Shown piece after piece: positions 6,576-16,678 of a DNA stretch of 25,654 nt. The notes under the pieces are model-generated. The model was not told where the DNA came from. It was given only the letters and a program-made list of their open reading frames with translations, and searched no databases. The DNA comes from Thiohalospira sp051746205 (GTDB lineage Bacteria; Pseudomonadota; Gammaproteobacteria; Thiohalospirales; Thiohalospiraceae), in assembly GCA_051746205.1 (NCBI GenBank), contig JBNJEU010000025.1, positions 1 through 25,654 on the forward strand. Reading direction: 5' to 3'. A program made the translations under genes and the position numbers. Within the stretch, counting starts at the first letter, position 1; each line of letters opens with the position of its first letter.

Positions 6576-7259
6576 CTAGCCGTTGTCCTCGTCGCCGCTC
6601 GCTTCCTCGCCGGCGACGTCGGGCGCCTCGGGGGCCTCCGGCGCGCCTTCCTCTTCCTCCTCGGCCCCGCTGCTGGCGCGGGTGGCCTCGACGGTGGCGA
6701 CCAGCGCATCGGCGTCCTCGCCGTGCATCAGATCCACCAGCTCGACGCCCTTCGGCAGCTTCAGATCGGAGAGGTGGACGGTGTCGCCGATGTTCATCTC
6801 CGACATGTCGATGGTGATGTACTCCGGCAGATTGCCCGGCAGGCACTCCACCTCGACCTGGGTCAAGGCATGGGTGGCGATGCCGTCGTCCATCTTGATG
6901 CCCGGCGCCTCTTCCTCGCCCTCGAAGTGCAGCGGGATGCTCACCCGCAGCGTCTCCTTGGCGTTGATGCGCATGAAGTCGGCGTGGAGGACGTGCGGCT
7001 TGGCCGGATGGCGCTGCAGGTCCTTGATCACGGCCTGGGTCTTCTGACCGTCCACATCGATGGTCAGGATGTGGGCGAAGAAGGCCTCGTTGGCGATCTG
7101 CTTCTCGAACCGGTCGTGATCGATGGTGATCGCCTCCGGTTCGATGTTGTTGCCATAGACAATGGCGGGAAAGCGCCCGGTCCGACGCAGGCGGCGGCTC
7201 GCACCCTTGCCCTGATCGGTCCGTTTCTGCGCTTCGACGATAAAGGTGTCATTACTCAT
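6576..7259 (-). CDS. rplY: 50S ribosomal protein bL25, two-domain (CTC/TL5) form
   Basis: The N-terminal domain (residues 1 to about 95; KRTDQGKGASRRLRRTGRFP, then YGNNIEPEAITIDHDRFEKQ) is the 5S rRNA-binding bL25 fold. It is followed by the second beta domain of the general-stress/CTC type (LRVSIPLHFEGEEEAPGIKMDD, VEVECLPGNLPEYITIDMS) and an acidic tail of Glu, Ala and Asp. At 227 aa it is the long form, not the 94-aa E. coli form. GGAG lies 11 bases before the ATG. It follows prs, a common pairing. Confidence 0.96.
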   Translation of the reverse strand: MSNDTFIVEAQKRTDQGKGASRRLRRTGRFPAIVYGNNIEPEAITIDHDRFEKQIANEAFFAHILTIDVDGQKTQAVIKDLQRHPAKPHVLHADFMRINAKETLRVSIPLHFEGEEEAPGIKMDDGIATHALTQVEVECLPGNLPEYITIDMSEMNIGDTVHLSDLKLPKGVELVDLMHGEDADALVATVEATRASSGAEEEEEGAPEAPEAPDVAGEEASGDEDNG

Positions 7260-7377
7260 TGCTTTTCAACTCCACAAGTCGGAAACGGCGGATCGAAGCC
7301 GCCGTCCGCCTCCCCCGCGACCAGGTTCGGCGTACCCGGGAGGCCGACGCGGCCCCCCTTCAAGGATTCGTTTCCGG

Positions 7378-8331
7378 TCAGTCCATGTAGAGGGAACTGA
7401 CCGACTCTTCGTGACTGATCCGGCGGATGGTCTCCGCCAGCATCTCGGCGATGGAAAGCACCCGGATCCTCCCGGATTCCCGCCCCTCGTGAGAGAGCGG
7501 GATGGTGTCGGTCACCACCAGCTCGTCCAGTTCGGAATTCACGATGTTGTCGAGGGCCGGCCCCGACAGGACCGGGTGGGTGCAGTAGGCCACCACCTTC
7601 CGCGCCCCGTGTTCCTTCAGCGCCCCGGCCGCCTTGCACAGGGTTCCGGCGGTGTCCACCAGATCGTCCACCAGAATGCAGGTGCGGTCCTCGACATCAC
7701 CAATGATGTTCATTACCCGCGACTCGTTGGCCTTGGGCCGGCGCTTGTCGATGATCGCCAGCTCGGCGTCGTCGAGGCGCTTGGCCACCGCGCGGGCGCG
7801 CACCACGCCACCGACGTCCGGGGAGACCACCATCAGGTTCGGATACTTCCGCCGCCAGATGTCACCGAGCAGGATCGGCGACGAGTAGACATTGTCCACC
7901 GGGATGTCGAAGAAGCCCTGGATCTGATCGGCGTGGAGGTCGACGGTGAGCACCCGATCGGTGCCCACCGCCTCGATCATGTTCGCCACCACCTTGGCCG
8001 AGACCGGTACCCGCGAAGAGCGCGGCCGACGATCCTGACGGGCGTAACCGAAGTAGGGCAGAACCGCCGTGACCCGGCCCGCCGACGCCCGGCGCAGGGC
8101 ATCGATCATCACCAGCAGCTCCATCAGGTTGTCGTTGGTCGGCTCGCAGGTGGGCTGGACCACGAAGACGTCACGTCCGCGCACGTTCTCCATGATCTCG
8201 GCCATGATCTCGCCGTCGCTGAACTTGCCGACCACGGCACGGCCCAGTGGCAGCTTCATGAAACTGACGATCGCCTTGGCCAACTGCGGGTTGGCGTTAC
8301 CGGCGAATACCATCATGTTGGTGTCCGACAC
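7378..8331 (-). CDS. prs: ribose-phosphate pyrophosphokinase
   Basis: PRPP synthetase makes 5-phosphoribosyl diphosphate from ribose-5-phosphate and ATP for nucleotide, histidine and NAD synthesis. The 317-aa protein carries the flexible active-site loop YARQDRRPRSSRVPVSAK (residues 96-113), the metal/ATP site DLHADQIQGFFDIP (131-144) and the PRPP-binding loop VDDLVDTAGT (221-230). The start is a GTG at 8331, supported by a GGGGAGGGG ribosome binding site four to five bases upstream; no in-frame ATG lies nearby upstream. It lies 63 bases beyond the 3' end of tRNA-Gln and 118 bases before rplY. Confidence 0.97.
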   Translation of the reverse strand: MSDTNMMVFAGNANPQLAKAIVSFMKLPLGRAVVGKFSDGEIMAEIMENVRGRDVFVVQPTCEPTNDNLMELLVMIDALRRASAGRVTAVLPYFGYARQDRRPRSSRVPVSAKVVANMIEAVGTDRVLTVDLHADQIQGFFDIPVDNVYSSPILLGDIWRRKYPNLMVVSPDVGGVVRARAVAKRLDDAELAIIDKRRPKANESRVMNIIGDVEDRTCILVDDLVDTAGTLCKAAGALKEHGARKVVAYCTHPVLSGPALDNIVNSELDELVVTDTIPLSHEGRESGRIRVLSIAEMLAETIRRISHEESVSSLYMD

Positions 8332-8394
8332 GACCCCTCCCCGGGAACGCTTGCCAGAACGGACGCCGACCCCGGAGCAGGGTCGCCGCGAAAA

Positions 8395-8469
8395 TGGCTG
8401 GGGCGGTAGGATTCGAACCTACGCATGGCGGCATCAAAAGCCGCTGCCTTACCGCTTGGCTACGCCCCA
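8395..8469 (-). tRNA. tRNA-Gln(TTG), CCA encoded
   Basis: On the minus strand, acceptor stem TGGGGCG pairs with CGCCCCA. The anticodon loop CTTTTGA gives anticodon TTG, and the T loop reads TTCGAATC. The discriminator is G, followed by encoded CCA (8395-8397). Length is 75 bases, as in E. coli glutamine tRNAs. Its first ten bases overlap the end of ispE. The order ispE, tRNA-Gln, prs is common in gammaproteobacteria. Confidence 0.96.
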
Positions 8470-9317
8470 GTGGAAACGGGTTCTTCACTCGCCGCGAACA
8501 GCGGCGAACGGTTGCGACCCCGGGCGACGAAGGCGTGCCAGCGTGCCGGCACCTCGCGACAGACCGCTTCGGCCGCCTCGGGCTCGTCGAAGGCGGCAAA
8601 CAGGCACGCCCCCGATCCGGTCATCCGCGCCGGGGCGCGCTCGCCGAGCCATGCCAGCGCCGCGGCGACCTCCGGCTCGCGAGCCGCAACCACCGGCTCG
8701 AGGGTGTTTTCCCCCGCGCCGGCAAGGAAGTCGCGTATTGTAATGGGCTCCCTGTCCCGGTTCAAATCGGGGGCACGAAATATGTCGGCGGTGGCAACAC
8801 CGACCCCGGGATGGATGACCAGATACCACGGTTGCGGAAGGTCCACCGGCGTCAGCTCCTCGCCGACGCCCTCCGCCCAGGCGGCCCGGCCCCGAACGAA
8901 GACCGGCACATCGGCACCCAGCTTCAGCCCGAGTTCCGCCAGCGCGTCCTCCGACCAGTCGAGGCCCCAGAGCGCGTTCAAGGCCACCAGAGCCGTGGCG
9001 GCATCGGAGCTGCCGCCGCCGAGGCCGCCACCGGCGGGCAGCACTTTGGTCAGCTCCAGTTCGGCCCCCGCCGACGTGCCACTGCTCTCCCGCAGGAGCC
9101 GGGCCGCGCGCAGGACCAGGTCATCGTCGGGGTCGAGTCCCGCCATCCGGTGGCGGACGATCAGTTCGCCATCGTCGCGCGGCGCCACCCGCAGCCGGTC
9201 GCCGTGGTCGAGGAACTGGAAGACGGTCTGCAACCGATGGTAGCCGTCCGGTCGCCGACCGATCACATGGAGAAAGAGGTTCAGCTTGGCCGGCGCCGAC
9301 CACTCCCGGCTATTCAT
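8460..9317 (-). CDS. ispE: 4-(cytidine 5'-diphospho)-2-C-methyl-D-erythritol kinase
   Basis: IspE phosphorylates CDP-methylerythritol in the MEP pathway to isoprenoid precursors. The 285-aa GHMP kinase has the N-terminal APAKLNLFLHV segment with the catalytic lysine K11, the ATP-binding glycine loop LPAGGGLGGGSSDAA (about 93-107) and the catalytic aspartate in GADVPVF (D136). The ATG overlaps the lolB stop as ATGA, so the two are translationally coupled. The last codons (ACT GGG GCG) and the TAG stop run into the 5' acceptor strand of tRNA-Gln, a 10-base overlap. This gives a C-terminus ending VSTGA. Confidence 0.97.
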   Translation of the reverse strand: MNSREWSAPAKLNLFLHVIGRRPDGYHRLQTVFQFLDHGDRLRVAPRDDGELIVRHRMAGLDPDDDLVLRAARLLRESSGTSAGAELELTKVLPAGGGLGGGSSDAATALVALNALWGLDWSEDALAELGLKLGADVPVFVRGRAAWAEGVGEELTPVDLPQPWYLVIHPGVGVATADIFRAPDLNRDREPITIRDFLAGAGENTLEPVVAAREPEVAAALAWLGERAPARMTGSGACLFAAFDEPEAAEAVCREVPARWHAFVARGRNRSPLFAASEEPVSTGA

Positions 9318-9943
9318 CCGCCCCCTCCGGACCGATGCCAGTCGTGGACGGCCAGTTGCAGCGCCATGCCCGGCCCCTCGGCGCGCAGCCGCACCGGCAG
9401 GTACTCGCCGTCGACCTTCTGATACTCTTCGTACTCCACCGTCCAGGGCCCCTGCTCCAGTTGGGCCAGCCGGCCGTGACGGTCGAGTTCCCGATGAACC
9501 TCGAGGCCGGGGGCCGGGATCCCGCGTACCCAGTAGACCAGCGCATCGACCGGGATGGCGTAACCGGTGTAGGCCTCCAGCAGGAAGGCGGCGTCGGGAT
9601 GATGATAGCCCTGGTCGTCCGCCCCGGTGATGGTCGCCCCGTCCTCGTCGCCCACCATGGTCACCTCGCCACTACCGAAGGGGCCGTTGAGAACCAGTTT
9701 GTAGGCCGGTCCTTCCTGAACCCAGTGGAGCTGAACGCGGCCCCCGTCCTCCTCGGTGCGCACTGCCACCCGGCCGCTCATCTCCCAGTTCGCGATCGCT
9801 GCAACGGCCATCCAGTGGCCCTGCCAGGCCCGTTCGGGGGATTCCGGCACCGATTCCGGGGGCGTGGTGGCACAGCCGGCCAGCCCCACGACCGCCGCCA
9901 CGGCAAGGGCCGCCAGCGGTCCCCTGCAAGCCGATCGCCTCAC
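9314..9943 (-). CDS. lolB: outer-membrane lipoprotein receptor LolB
   Basis: LolB takes lipoproteins from the periplasmic carrier LolA and inserts them in the outer membrane. The 209-aa product starts with GTG at 9943, overlapping the stop of the upstream TPR gene as GTGA. The signal peptide ends in the lipobox LAGC with the lipidated cysteine at residue 24. The mature part has LolB-like features: WEMSGRVAVRTEEDGGRVQLHW, a FGSGEVTM strand, VYWVRGIPAP, and the C-terminal LPVRLRAEGPGMALQLAVHDW. Length and position just upstream of ispE are as in E. coli and relatives. Confidence 0.94.
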   Translation of the reverse strand: MRRSACRGPLAALAVAAVVGLAGCATTPPESVPESPERAWQGHWMAVAAIANWEMSGRVAVRTEEDGGRVQLHWVQEGPAYKLVLNGPFGSGEVTMVGDEDGATITGADDQGYHHPDAAFLLEAYTGYAIPVDALVYWVRGIPAPGLEVHRELDRHGRLAQLEQGPWTVEYEEYQKVDGEYLPVRLRAEGPGMALQLAVHDWHRSGGGG

Positions 9944-11706
9944 GGCAGCAGCCGCCTCATGGTCTCGCGCAGGAACTGGTCGTCCGGGTCGGCCTCCAGC
10001 CCCTTCTCCCAGACCGCGCGGGCCTCGTCGCGCTTGTCGCGCTCCCAGAGGATCTCACCCAGATGGGCGGCGATCTCGGCATCACCGGCCTTCTCCATGG
10101 CGCGACGCAGATACTCCTCGGCCTTTTTCAACTTGCCGAGGCGATAGTACCCCCATCCCATGCTGTCCAGGATGGCTGGATCGTTCGGCTGGTTTTCATG
10201 GGCCTGGCGGATGTACTCCATCCCCTCCTCGATCCGGTCGGTGCGGTCCACCAGGGTATAGCCCAGGGCGTTCAGGGCGTGGGTGTGTTCCGGTTCCCGT
10301 TCGAGAAGCTGGCGCAGATCGTCCTCGAGCACATCGATCCGGTCCAGCCGTTCGGCCACCAGCGCCCGTTCGTAGAGGAGATCGCGCTGGCGTGGATGCC
10401 GCTGCAGCCCGCGGCTGTAGACCTCGAATGCGCTCTCGAGGTGGCCGGCCTCGCGCAGCAGGCGACCCTCGGTCAGGATCAGGCGCACCTGTTCATCCTC
10501 GCTCTCCGGCTCCACCGATTGCAGGAAATGACGCGCCTCGACGATCTCCCCCCGTTCGGCCATGATCCGGGCGATCAGCAGACGGGCGTTGAAACGATAT
10601 TCACCGTCCTCGACCCGGCGGAACCAGCGCTCGGCCTCTCGCTCTTGCCCCTGCGCCATCATCGCCTGGCCGAGAAAGAAGACGGCATTGTCGTTGCCCG
10701 CCTCGTTGTTCTCCACCAGGAAACGCATATGGCGCTCGGCCTTCTCGGGTTCACCCATTTCCAGGTTCAGGAGCCCGAGAGCAAAACGAACCTCGGCATC
10801 CTCCGGCCGCTCCTCGGCCAGGTGATTGAACTCCCGACGCGCCTGCTCGAGTTCGTCGGCATCCACCAGGTACTGGGCATAGGTCAGGCGCAACGTCCGG
10901 TCATCGGGATTCCCATCCACCGCGGACTCGAGATCGTCCAGGGCCGCTTCCGGCCCCCCCTGCTCGCGCTGGAGACTCGCCCGCAGAACCAGGGCCCGGG
11001 TCCAGTCGGGCCGCAGCGCGAGGACGCGTTGCAGCGCCCCGCCGGCCCGGTCGTGCTTGCCCAGTCGCATGGCCATATGGGCCTGAGCAAAAAGTGCTTC
11101 GGGATTGTCCTGGTGCTCGGCCACGAGGTTGTCCATTACCGCCAGCGCCGTTTCCTGATCCTCCTCCCGGGAGAGGAGTCCGCCGATGGCCATGAAGCTC
11201 TCGCCGCTCTCCGCGCCGACCAGTTCAATGAGGGCTTCAAGCTGCTCCGTGGCGGCATCCACCTCGCCGGCGCGGATGTGGAGCGCCGCCATGATCTGTC
11301 GCCCCTGATGGTCCGCCGGCGCCAGCTTCACCCAGAGCTTGCTCGCCTCGCGGGCGGCCGGCTCGTTCCCGGCGAACAGGGCCAGCCGGGCCGCTCGCTC
11401 CGCCACCCGCGGATCGACGGCATTGCGGGCAGCGGCCAGATAGAACTCGGTGGCCACCGGCATCATCCGGCGCTGACCGGCGATCTCTCCGGCCAGCAAT
11501 TGATAGAGGAGCTCGCCGGTCAGACCGGCTCCCGGAGAGGAGACCCGGGCCTCGTCCGCAACCACCCGAGCCGGCTCCGGAGTCATCGGCAGCTCGTCGG
11601 GCTGCGGCGTCGTGGCCGCGCAACCGACCAGCAGACCGGACAGAATCAACGAGGATCCCGCATGCACCATGGCGCGGGGGAGAATGATTGAGCGACGTGG
11701 CGTCAT
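9940..11706 (-). CDS. TPR-repeat lipoprotein
   Basis: With the ATG at 11706 the product is 588 aa. A lipoprotein signal peptide (MTPRRS..., lipobox LVGC, C29) is followed by tetratricopeptide-type helix pairs over most of the protein. Examples are NPEALFAQAHMAMRLGKHDRA, TRALVLRASLQREQGGPEAA, HTHALNALGYTLVDRTDRIEEG and PAILDSMGWGYYRLGKLKKA. It should be anchored in the outer membrane facing the periplasm and act as a protein-protein scaffold; the partner is unknown. Stand-alone TPR lipoproteins just upstream of lolB are common in gammaproteobacteria. The frame stays open to 11751, but a promoter-like -10 sits there; ATG 11670 is another possible start. It is coupled to lolB by a 4-base overlap. 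Confidence 0.85.
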   Translation of the reverse strand: MTPRRSIILPRAMVHAGSSLILSGLLVGCAATTPQPDELPMTPEPARVVADEARVSSPGAGLTGELLYQLLAGEIAGQRRMMPVATEFYLAAARNAVDPRVAERAARLALFAGNEPAAREASKLWVKLAPADHQGRQIMAALHIRAGEVDAATEQLEALIELVGAESGESFMAIGGLLSREEDQETALAVMDNLVAEHQDNPEALFAQAHMAMRLGKHDRAGGALQRVLALRPDWTRALVLRASLQREQGGPEAALDDLESAVDGNPDDRTLRLTYAQYLVDADELEQARREFNHLAEERPEDAEVRFALGLLNLEMGEPEKAERHMRFLVENNEAGNDNAVFFLGQAMMAQGQEREAERWFRRVEDGEYRFNARLLIARIMAERGEIVEARHFLQSVEPESEDEQVRLILTEGRLLREAGHLESAFEVYSRGLQRHPRQRDLLYERALVAERLDRIDVLEDDLRQLLEREPEHTHALNALGYTLVDRTDRIEEGMEYIRQAHENQPNDPAILDSMGWGYYRLGKLKKAEEYLRRAMEKAGDAEIAAHLGEILWERDKRDEARAVWEKGLEADPDDQFLRETMRRLLP

Positions 11707-11749
11707 AAATACGAGGATCCCGGTGGGCCCGATGGGTGGCTGGGGTCCC

Positions 11750-11778
11750 ACTATAACGAAAAGGGGACCCTGTTTTCA
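11750..11778 (-). promoter_or_regulatory. candidate sigma70 promoter for the TPR-lolB-ispE operon
   Basis: On the minus strand a -10-like TATAGT (five of six consensus bases, 11750-11755) is preceded after 17 bases by a weak -35-like TGAAAA (11773-11778). Transcription would begin about 11743, giving a leader of roughly 37 bases before ATG 11706. The weak -35 makes this tentative. Confidence 0.3.
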
Positions 11779-11845
11779 TCCGCGCTCAATCTTGAGTTTG
11801 GCGGGGCCTTCCCCCAGAATGACCACACGATGGAGGAGTGGTTCC

Positions 11846-13107
11846 ATGACCCTGGTAGCATTCGGACTCAATCACAAGACCGCCCCGGTGGCCATCCGGG
11901 AACGTGTGGCCTTTCCGGCCGAGGGGCTGGACGAGGCGCTGGCCGATCTGCGCGCGAACGTCGGCGTCGACGAGGCCGCCATCCTCTCCACCTGTAACCG
12001 CACCGAGATCTACTGCGGCGGCGAAACCCCGAACGAACGCGATCTGGTTACCTGGTTCTCGCGCTACCACGACCTCGATCCGGACGAGGTCGCCCCGTAC
12101 ATCTACATCCATCCCGAACAGGCCGCCGTGCGCCAGGTCATGCGCGTGGCCAGCGGCCTCGATTCGCTGGTCCTGGGCGAACCCCAGATCCTCGGCCAGC
12201 TGAAGAGCGCCTATGAGGCCGCCAGCGCCGCCGGCGCCGTGGGCGGCCAGCTCAATCGCCTGTTCCAGCATACCTTCGCCGCCGCCAAGCAGGTCCGCAC
12301 CGACACCGCCATCGGGGCCAGTGCCGTTTCGGTGGCCTATGCGGCGGTGAATCTGGCGCGGCAGTTCTTCGAACGGCTGGATCAGCATACCGCCCTGCTG
12401 CTGGGCGCCGGCGAGACCAACGAGCTGGTGGCCCGCCACCTGCGCGAGGCCGGCATCGGCCGAATCGTGGTGGCCAACCGGACCATCGAACGCGCCCACG
12501 ACCTGGCGCGCCCGCTGGACGGCTACGCCATCGAACTCACCGAACTCGACGCCCACCTGGCCGAAGCGGACCTGCTGGTGGCCGCCACCGCCTGCCCCGA
12601 CCCGCTGGTGAACAAGGCAATGGCGAAGAAGGCGGTGAAGAAGCGCCGGCACAAGCCGATGCTGATGGTCGACATCGCCGTACCGCGCGACATCGACCCG
12701 GCGGTGGACACGCTGGAGGACGTCTACCTCTATGCCGTGGACGACCTCCAGGCGATCATCGACGAGGGGCTCGAATCACGCCAGAGCGCTGCCGTTCAGG
12801 CCGAGGAGATCATCGACACCCAGGTCACCCGGTTCATGTCGTGGCTCCGCGCTCAGGGGGCCGTGGGCACCATTCGGGACTTCCGCGAGAATGCCCGGGT
12901 CACCACCGAGACCGAACTCGACAAGGCGCGGCGCCAGCTCGCCGCCGGCCACGATGCCGACGAGATCATGTCGGCACTGGCTCACCGTCTGACCAACAAG
13001 TTCCTCCACACCCCCACCGTGCAGATGAACCAGGCCGCCCAGCGCGGTGACGAGGAAGTCCTGCGCGCGGCCCGCCACCTCTTCGACATCCCCGACAGTC
13101 GCAAGCC

Positions 13108-13111
<4 letters not shown>
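11846..13111 (+). CDS. hemA: glutamyl-tRNA reductase
   Basis: HemA reduces the glutamyl group on tRNA-Glu to glutamate-1-semialdehyde, the first committed step of the C5 route to tetrapyrroles. The 421-aa product starts at ATG 11846 behind GGAGGAG (11832-11838). It opens with MTLVAFGLNHKTAPV and has the nucleophile C50 in STCNRTE. SGLDSLVLGEPQILGQ follows, then the NADPH-binding loop LLGAGETNELVARHL and a C-terminal helical dimerisation domain. It is divergent from the TPR gene. The stop overlaps the GTG of prfA (GTGA), and the hemA-prfA-prmC order is that of E. coli. Confidence 0.97.
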
Positions 13112-14192
<1,081 letters not shown>

Positions 14193-14196
<4 letters not shown>

Positions 14197-15095
14197 GCGC
14201 CCCCACCGTCGCGGCGGTCCTCGCCACCGCCGTGGAACGCCTCGCCGCCAGCGAGTCCCCGCGCCTCGACGCCGAATGGCTGCTGGCCGACGTCCTCGAC
14301 TGGCCGCGCAGCCGGCTGCGCGCCTTTCCCGAGGTGGAACTCACCCCCGAACAGCATCACGCCTTCACCGAACGGGTCGAGCGCCGCGCCGTCGGCGAGC
14401 CCGTCGCCTATCTCACCGGCTGGCACGGCTTCCGCGAACTGGAGCTGACCATCGCCCCCGGCGTACTGATCCCGCGTCCGGAGACCGAGGAGCTGGTGGA
14501 CCACGCCCTGGCACTGCTGGCCGGACGCGACGACGCCCGGGTGGTGGACATCGGCACCGGCAGCGGTGCCATCGCCCTCGCCCTGGTGCGGGAACGACCG
14601 GACTGGTCCATCCACGCCACCGAGGCCAGCGAGGCAGCGATCACCATCGCCCTCGAGAACACCCGCCGCCTGGGTCTGGCGGGACGGCTGCACCCGCGCC
14701 ACGGTGAATGGCTGGCCGACCTGCACGGCCCGTGGGACCTGGTGGTCTCCAATCCGCCCTACATCCCCGAGGACGACCCCCACCTCGACCGGGGCGACGT
14801 CGCCTTCGAACCGCGCGTCGCCCTCGCCGCCGGCCCCGACGGCCTCGACGCCCTGCGCGAGCTGGCCCGGCGCGTGCCGCCGACCCTCGCCCCCGGTGGC
14901 TGGCTGCTGGTGGAGCACGGCCACGATCAGGCCGACGCGGTGGCCGGACTCTTCCGGGAGGCAGGGCTGGTGGCGGTCGACACACTGGTCGACCTGGCGG
15001 GTCACGCGCGCTTCACGCGGGGTCGCCGCAGACCGGACACGCCGGATCCGCGCGCAGGTTCAGGGTCCGGAACTCCCCGTTCAGGGCGTCGATGA
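14193..15095 (+). CDS. prmC: release factor glutamine methyltransferase
   Basis: PrmC methylates the glutamine of the GGQ motif in RF1 and RF2 using S-adenosylmethionine. The 300-aa protein has an N-terminal helical domain, PGVLIPRPETEELVDHAL, the SAM-binding loop VVDIGTGSGAIAL (about 117-129) and the catalytic NPPY at 187-190. The ATG overlaps the prfA stop (ATGA). Family members usually end near the AGHARFTRGR segment. Here the frame continues for about 20 more Arg/Pro/Gly/Ser-rich residues, and this tail lies antisense to the end of moeB. Confidence 0.95.
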
Positions 15096-15762
15096 GCAGC
15101 AGCCGGCCGGCCAGCGATCGGCCGATCCCGGCGAGCAGCTTCAGGGCCTCGGTGGCCTGAATGGTCCCCACCATCCCCACCACCGGCGCCAGAACACCGT
15201 TCTCGCTGCAGGTCAGCGCGGTATCCTCGCCCTCCTCGCGGTAGAGGCAGCGGTAGCAGGCACTCTCCGGGGTGTAGGGATAGACCGCCACCTGCCCCTC
15301 CATGCGCACCGCCGCGCCCGAGACCAGCGGCGTGCCGGCGGCGGCGCAGAGGCGATTGAGGCGAAAGCGGATGGCGAAGTTGTCGGAGCAGTCCAGGACC
15401 ACGTCGGCCGCGTCGATGGCCTCGGCCAGCGCCGCGTCGTCCAGCTCTTCCTCGCGACAGGTCACCGCGACATCGGGGTTCAGCGCCCGGATCCGCTCGG
15501 CCGCCGAGGCCACCTTGGACCGGCCGATGCTGTCGGTGGTGTGGGCGATCTGGCGCTGCAGGTTGGAAAGGTCGACGGTGTCGAAGTCCACCAGGGTCAG
15601 GTGGCCGACCCCCGCCGCCGCGAGGTAGAGCGCCACCGGCGAGCCGAGCCCGCCGAGACCGAGGATCAGCGCGTGGCCGGCCAGCAGCCGCTCCTGCCCC
15701 ACGATGCCCAGCTGCGGCAGCATGATCTGACGGCTGTAGCGCAGCAACTGTGAATCGTCCAC
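15013..15762 (-). CDS. moeB: MoeB/ThiF-family adenylyltransferase
   Basis: E1-like enzymes of this family adenylate the C-terminal glycine of a ubiquitin-like sulfur carrier (MoaD for molybdopterin, ThiS for thiazole). The 249-aa product has LLRYSRQIMLPQLG at the start, the nucleotide loop LGLGGLGSP (34-42), DFDTVDLSNLQRQ, DCSDNF and two zinc-binding CxxC pairs (C169/C172 and C242/C245). It ends after the second pair, so no rhodanese domain is present. The GTG start at 15762 is supported by GGAGG five bases upstream. It lies 13 bases after hslO. MoeB cannot be told from ThiF by sequence alone; no partner carrier gene is nearby. Confidence 0.88.
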   Translation of the reverse strand: MDDSQLLRYSRQIMLPQLGIVGQERLLAGHALILGLGGLGSPVALYLAAAGVGHLTLVDFDTVDLSNLQRQIAHTTDSIGRSKVASAAERIRALNPDVAVTCREEELDDAALAEAIDAADVVLDCSDNFAIRFRLNRLCAAAGTPLVSGAAVRMEGQVAVYPYTPESACYRCLYREEGEDTALTCSENGVLAPVVGMVGTIQATEALKLLAGIGRSLAGRLLLIDALNGEFRTLNLRADPACPVCGDPA

Positions 15763-15775
15763 GGGCGCCTCCGGT

Positions 15776-16675
15776 TCAGTGCTGTGTCCCGGGGTCGCCG
15801 GTGAACCCCTCGAGGCCGCCATCGGCCAGCAGCTGTTCGGCATCCACCGGATCGAAGGCGTAGCGGCGATTGCAGAACTCGCAGTGGACCTCCACCTGCC
15901 CCTCGTCGGCGACGATGGAACGGACCTCGTCCGCCCCGAGCCCCAGCAGCATCCGCGCCACCCGCTCCCGGGAGCAGGTGCAGTGGAAACGCACCGGCTC
16001 CGGCTCGAACACCCGCAGGTCCTCCTCGTGGAAGAGGCGATGGCGCAGTTCGGCGCCATCGAGATCCAGCAGTTCCTCGGGTCGCACGGTCGCGGCCAGG
16101 TGGCCCGCTCGCTCCCAGGCGTCGACATCCTCGTCGGGGGTGTCGCCGGGCAGGCGCTGGAGCAGCAGGCCGGCAGCGCGCCGCTCGTCCACCGCCAGCC
16201 AGATCCGGGTCGCCAGCTGCTCCGAGCGCACCAGGTAGTTCTCCACGGCGGCGGCCAGCGAATCGCCCTCCAGGGCCACCACGCCCTGGTAGCGCTCGCC
16301 ACCGTCGCGCGGGTCGAGCGTGATCACCATGCGGCCGGAGCCGAACACCGCCGGCAGATCCCCATCGGGGACCTGGTCGCGCCACTGGGCCATGCCACGG
16401 AAGGTCCGGTCGCTGGTAGCCTCGGCCACCAGCAGATGGAGGGGGCCGTCGGACTGGATCTGGAGGGTCAGGGAGCCGTTGAACTTCAGCGTGGAACTCA
16501 GCAGGACCGCCGCCGTCAGCGCCTCACCGAGCATCCGGCGAACCACCGGCGGGTAGTCGTGGGTCTCCAGGACCGCCCGCCAGCCGGCGTCGAGTCGGAG
16601 CACCTCGCCACGAATGGCGGCGTGCTCGAACAGGAAGCGCTGGAGGGTGTCGCCGTCCCCCGTCGCGTCGCCCAT
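15776..16675 (-). CDS. hslO: redox-regulated chaperone Hsp33
   Basis: Hsp33 is a cytoplasmic holdase switched on when oxidation releases its zinc and forms disulfides. The 299-aa sequence has the core fold (LEGDSLAAAVENYLVRSEQLATRIWLAV region) and the C-terminal switch with all four zinc cysteines: C232 and C234 in HCTCSRERV, C265 and C268 in CEFCNRRYAFD. Length is typical (about 292). Only 3 bases separate it from gatB upstream and 13 from moeB downstream, so it belongs to the gat operon. The pairing of gatCAB with hslO is not one I know as standard. Confidence 0.96.
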   Translation of the reverse strand: MGDATGDGDTLQRFLFEHAAIRGEVLRLDAGWRAVLETHDYPPVVRRMLGEALTAAVLLSSTLKFNGSLTLQIQSDGPLHLLVAEATSDRTFRGMAQWRDQVPDGDLPAVFGSGRMVITLDPRDGGERYQGVVALEGDSLAAAVENYLVRSEQLATRIWLAVDERRAAGLLLQRLPGDTPDEDVDAWERAGHLAATVRPEELLDLDGAELRHRLFHEEDLRVFEPEPVRFHCTCSRERVARMLLGLGADEVRSIVADEGQVEVHCEFCNRRYAFDPVDAEQLLADGGLEGFTGDPGTQH

Positions 16676-16678
16676 CCG

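Noticed and set aside
10063..11691. Plus-strand frame of 542 codons opposite the TPR lipoprotein gene
   Set aside because: It is antisense to a gene with a clear lipobox and TPR pattern, and has no ribosome binding site or domain.
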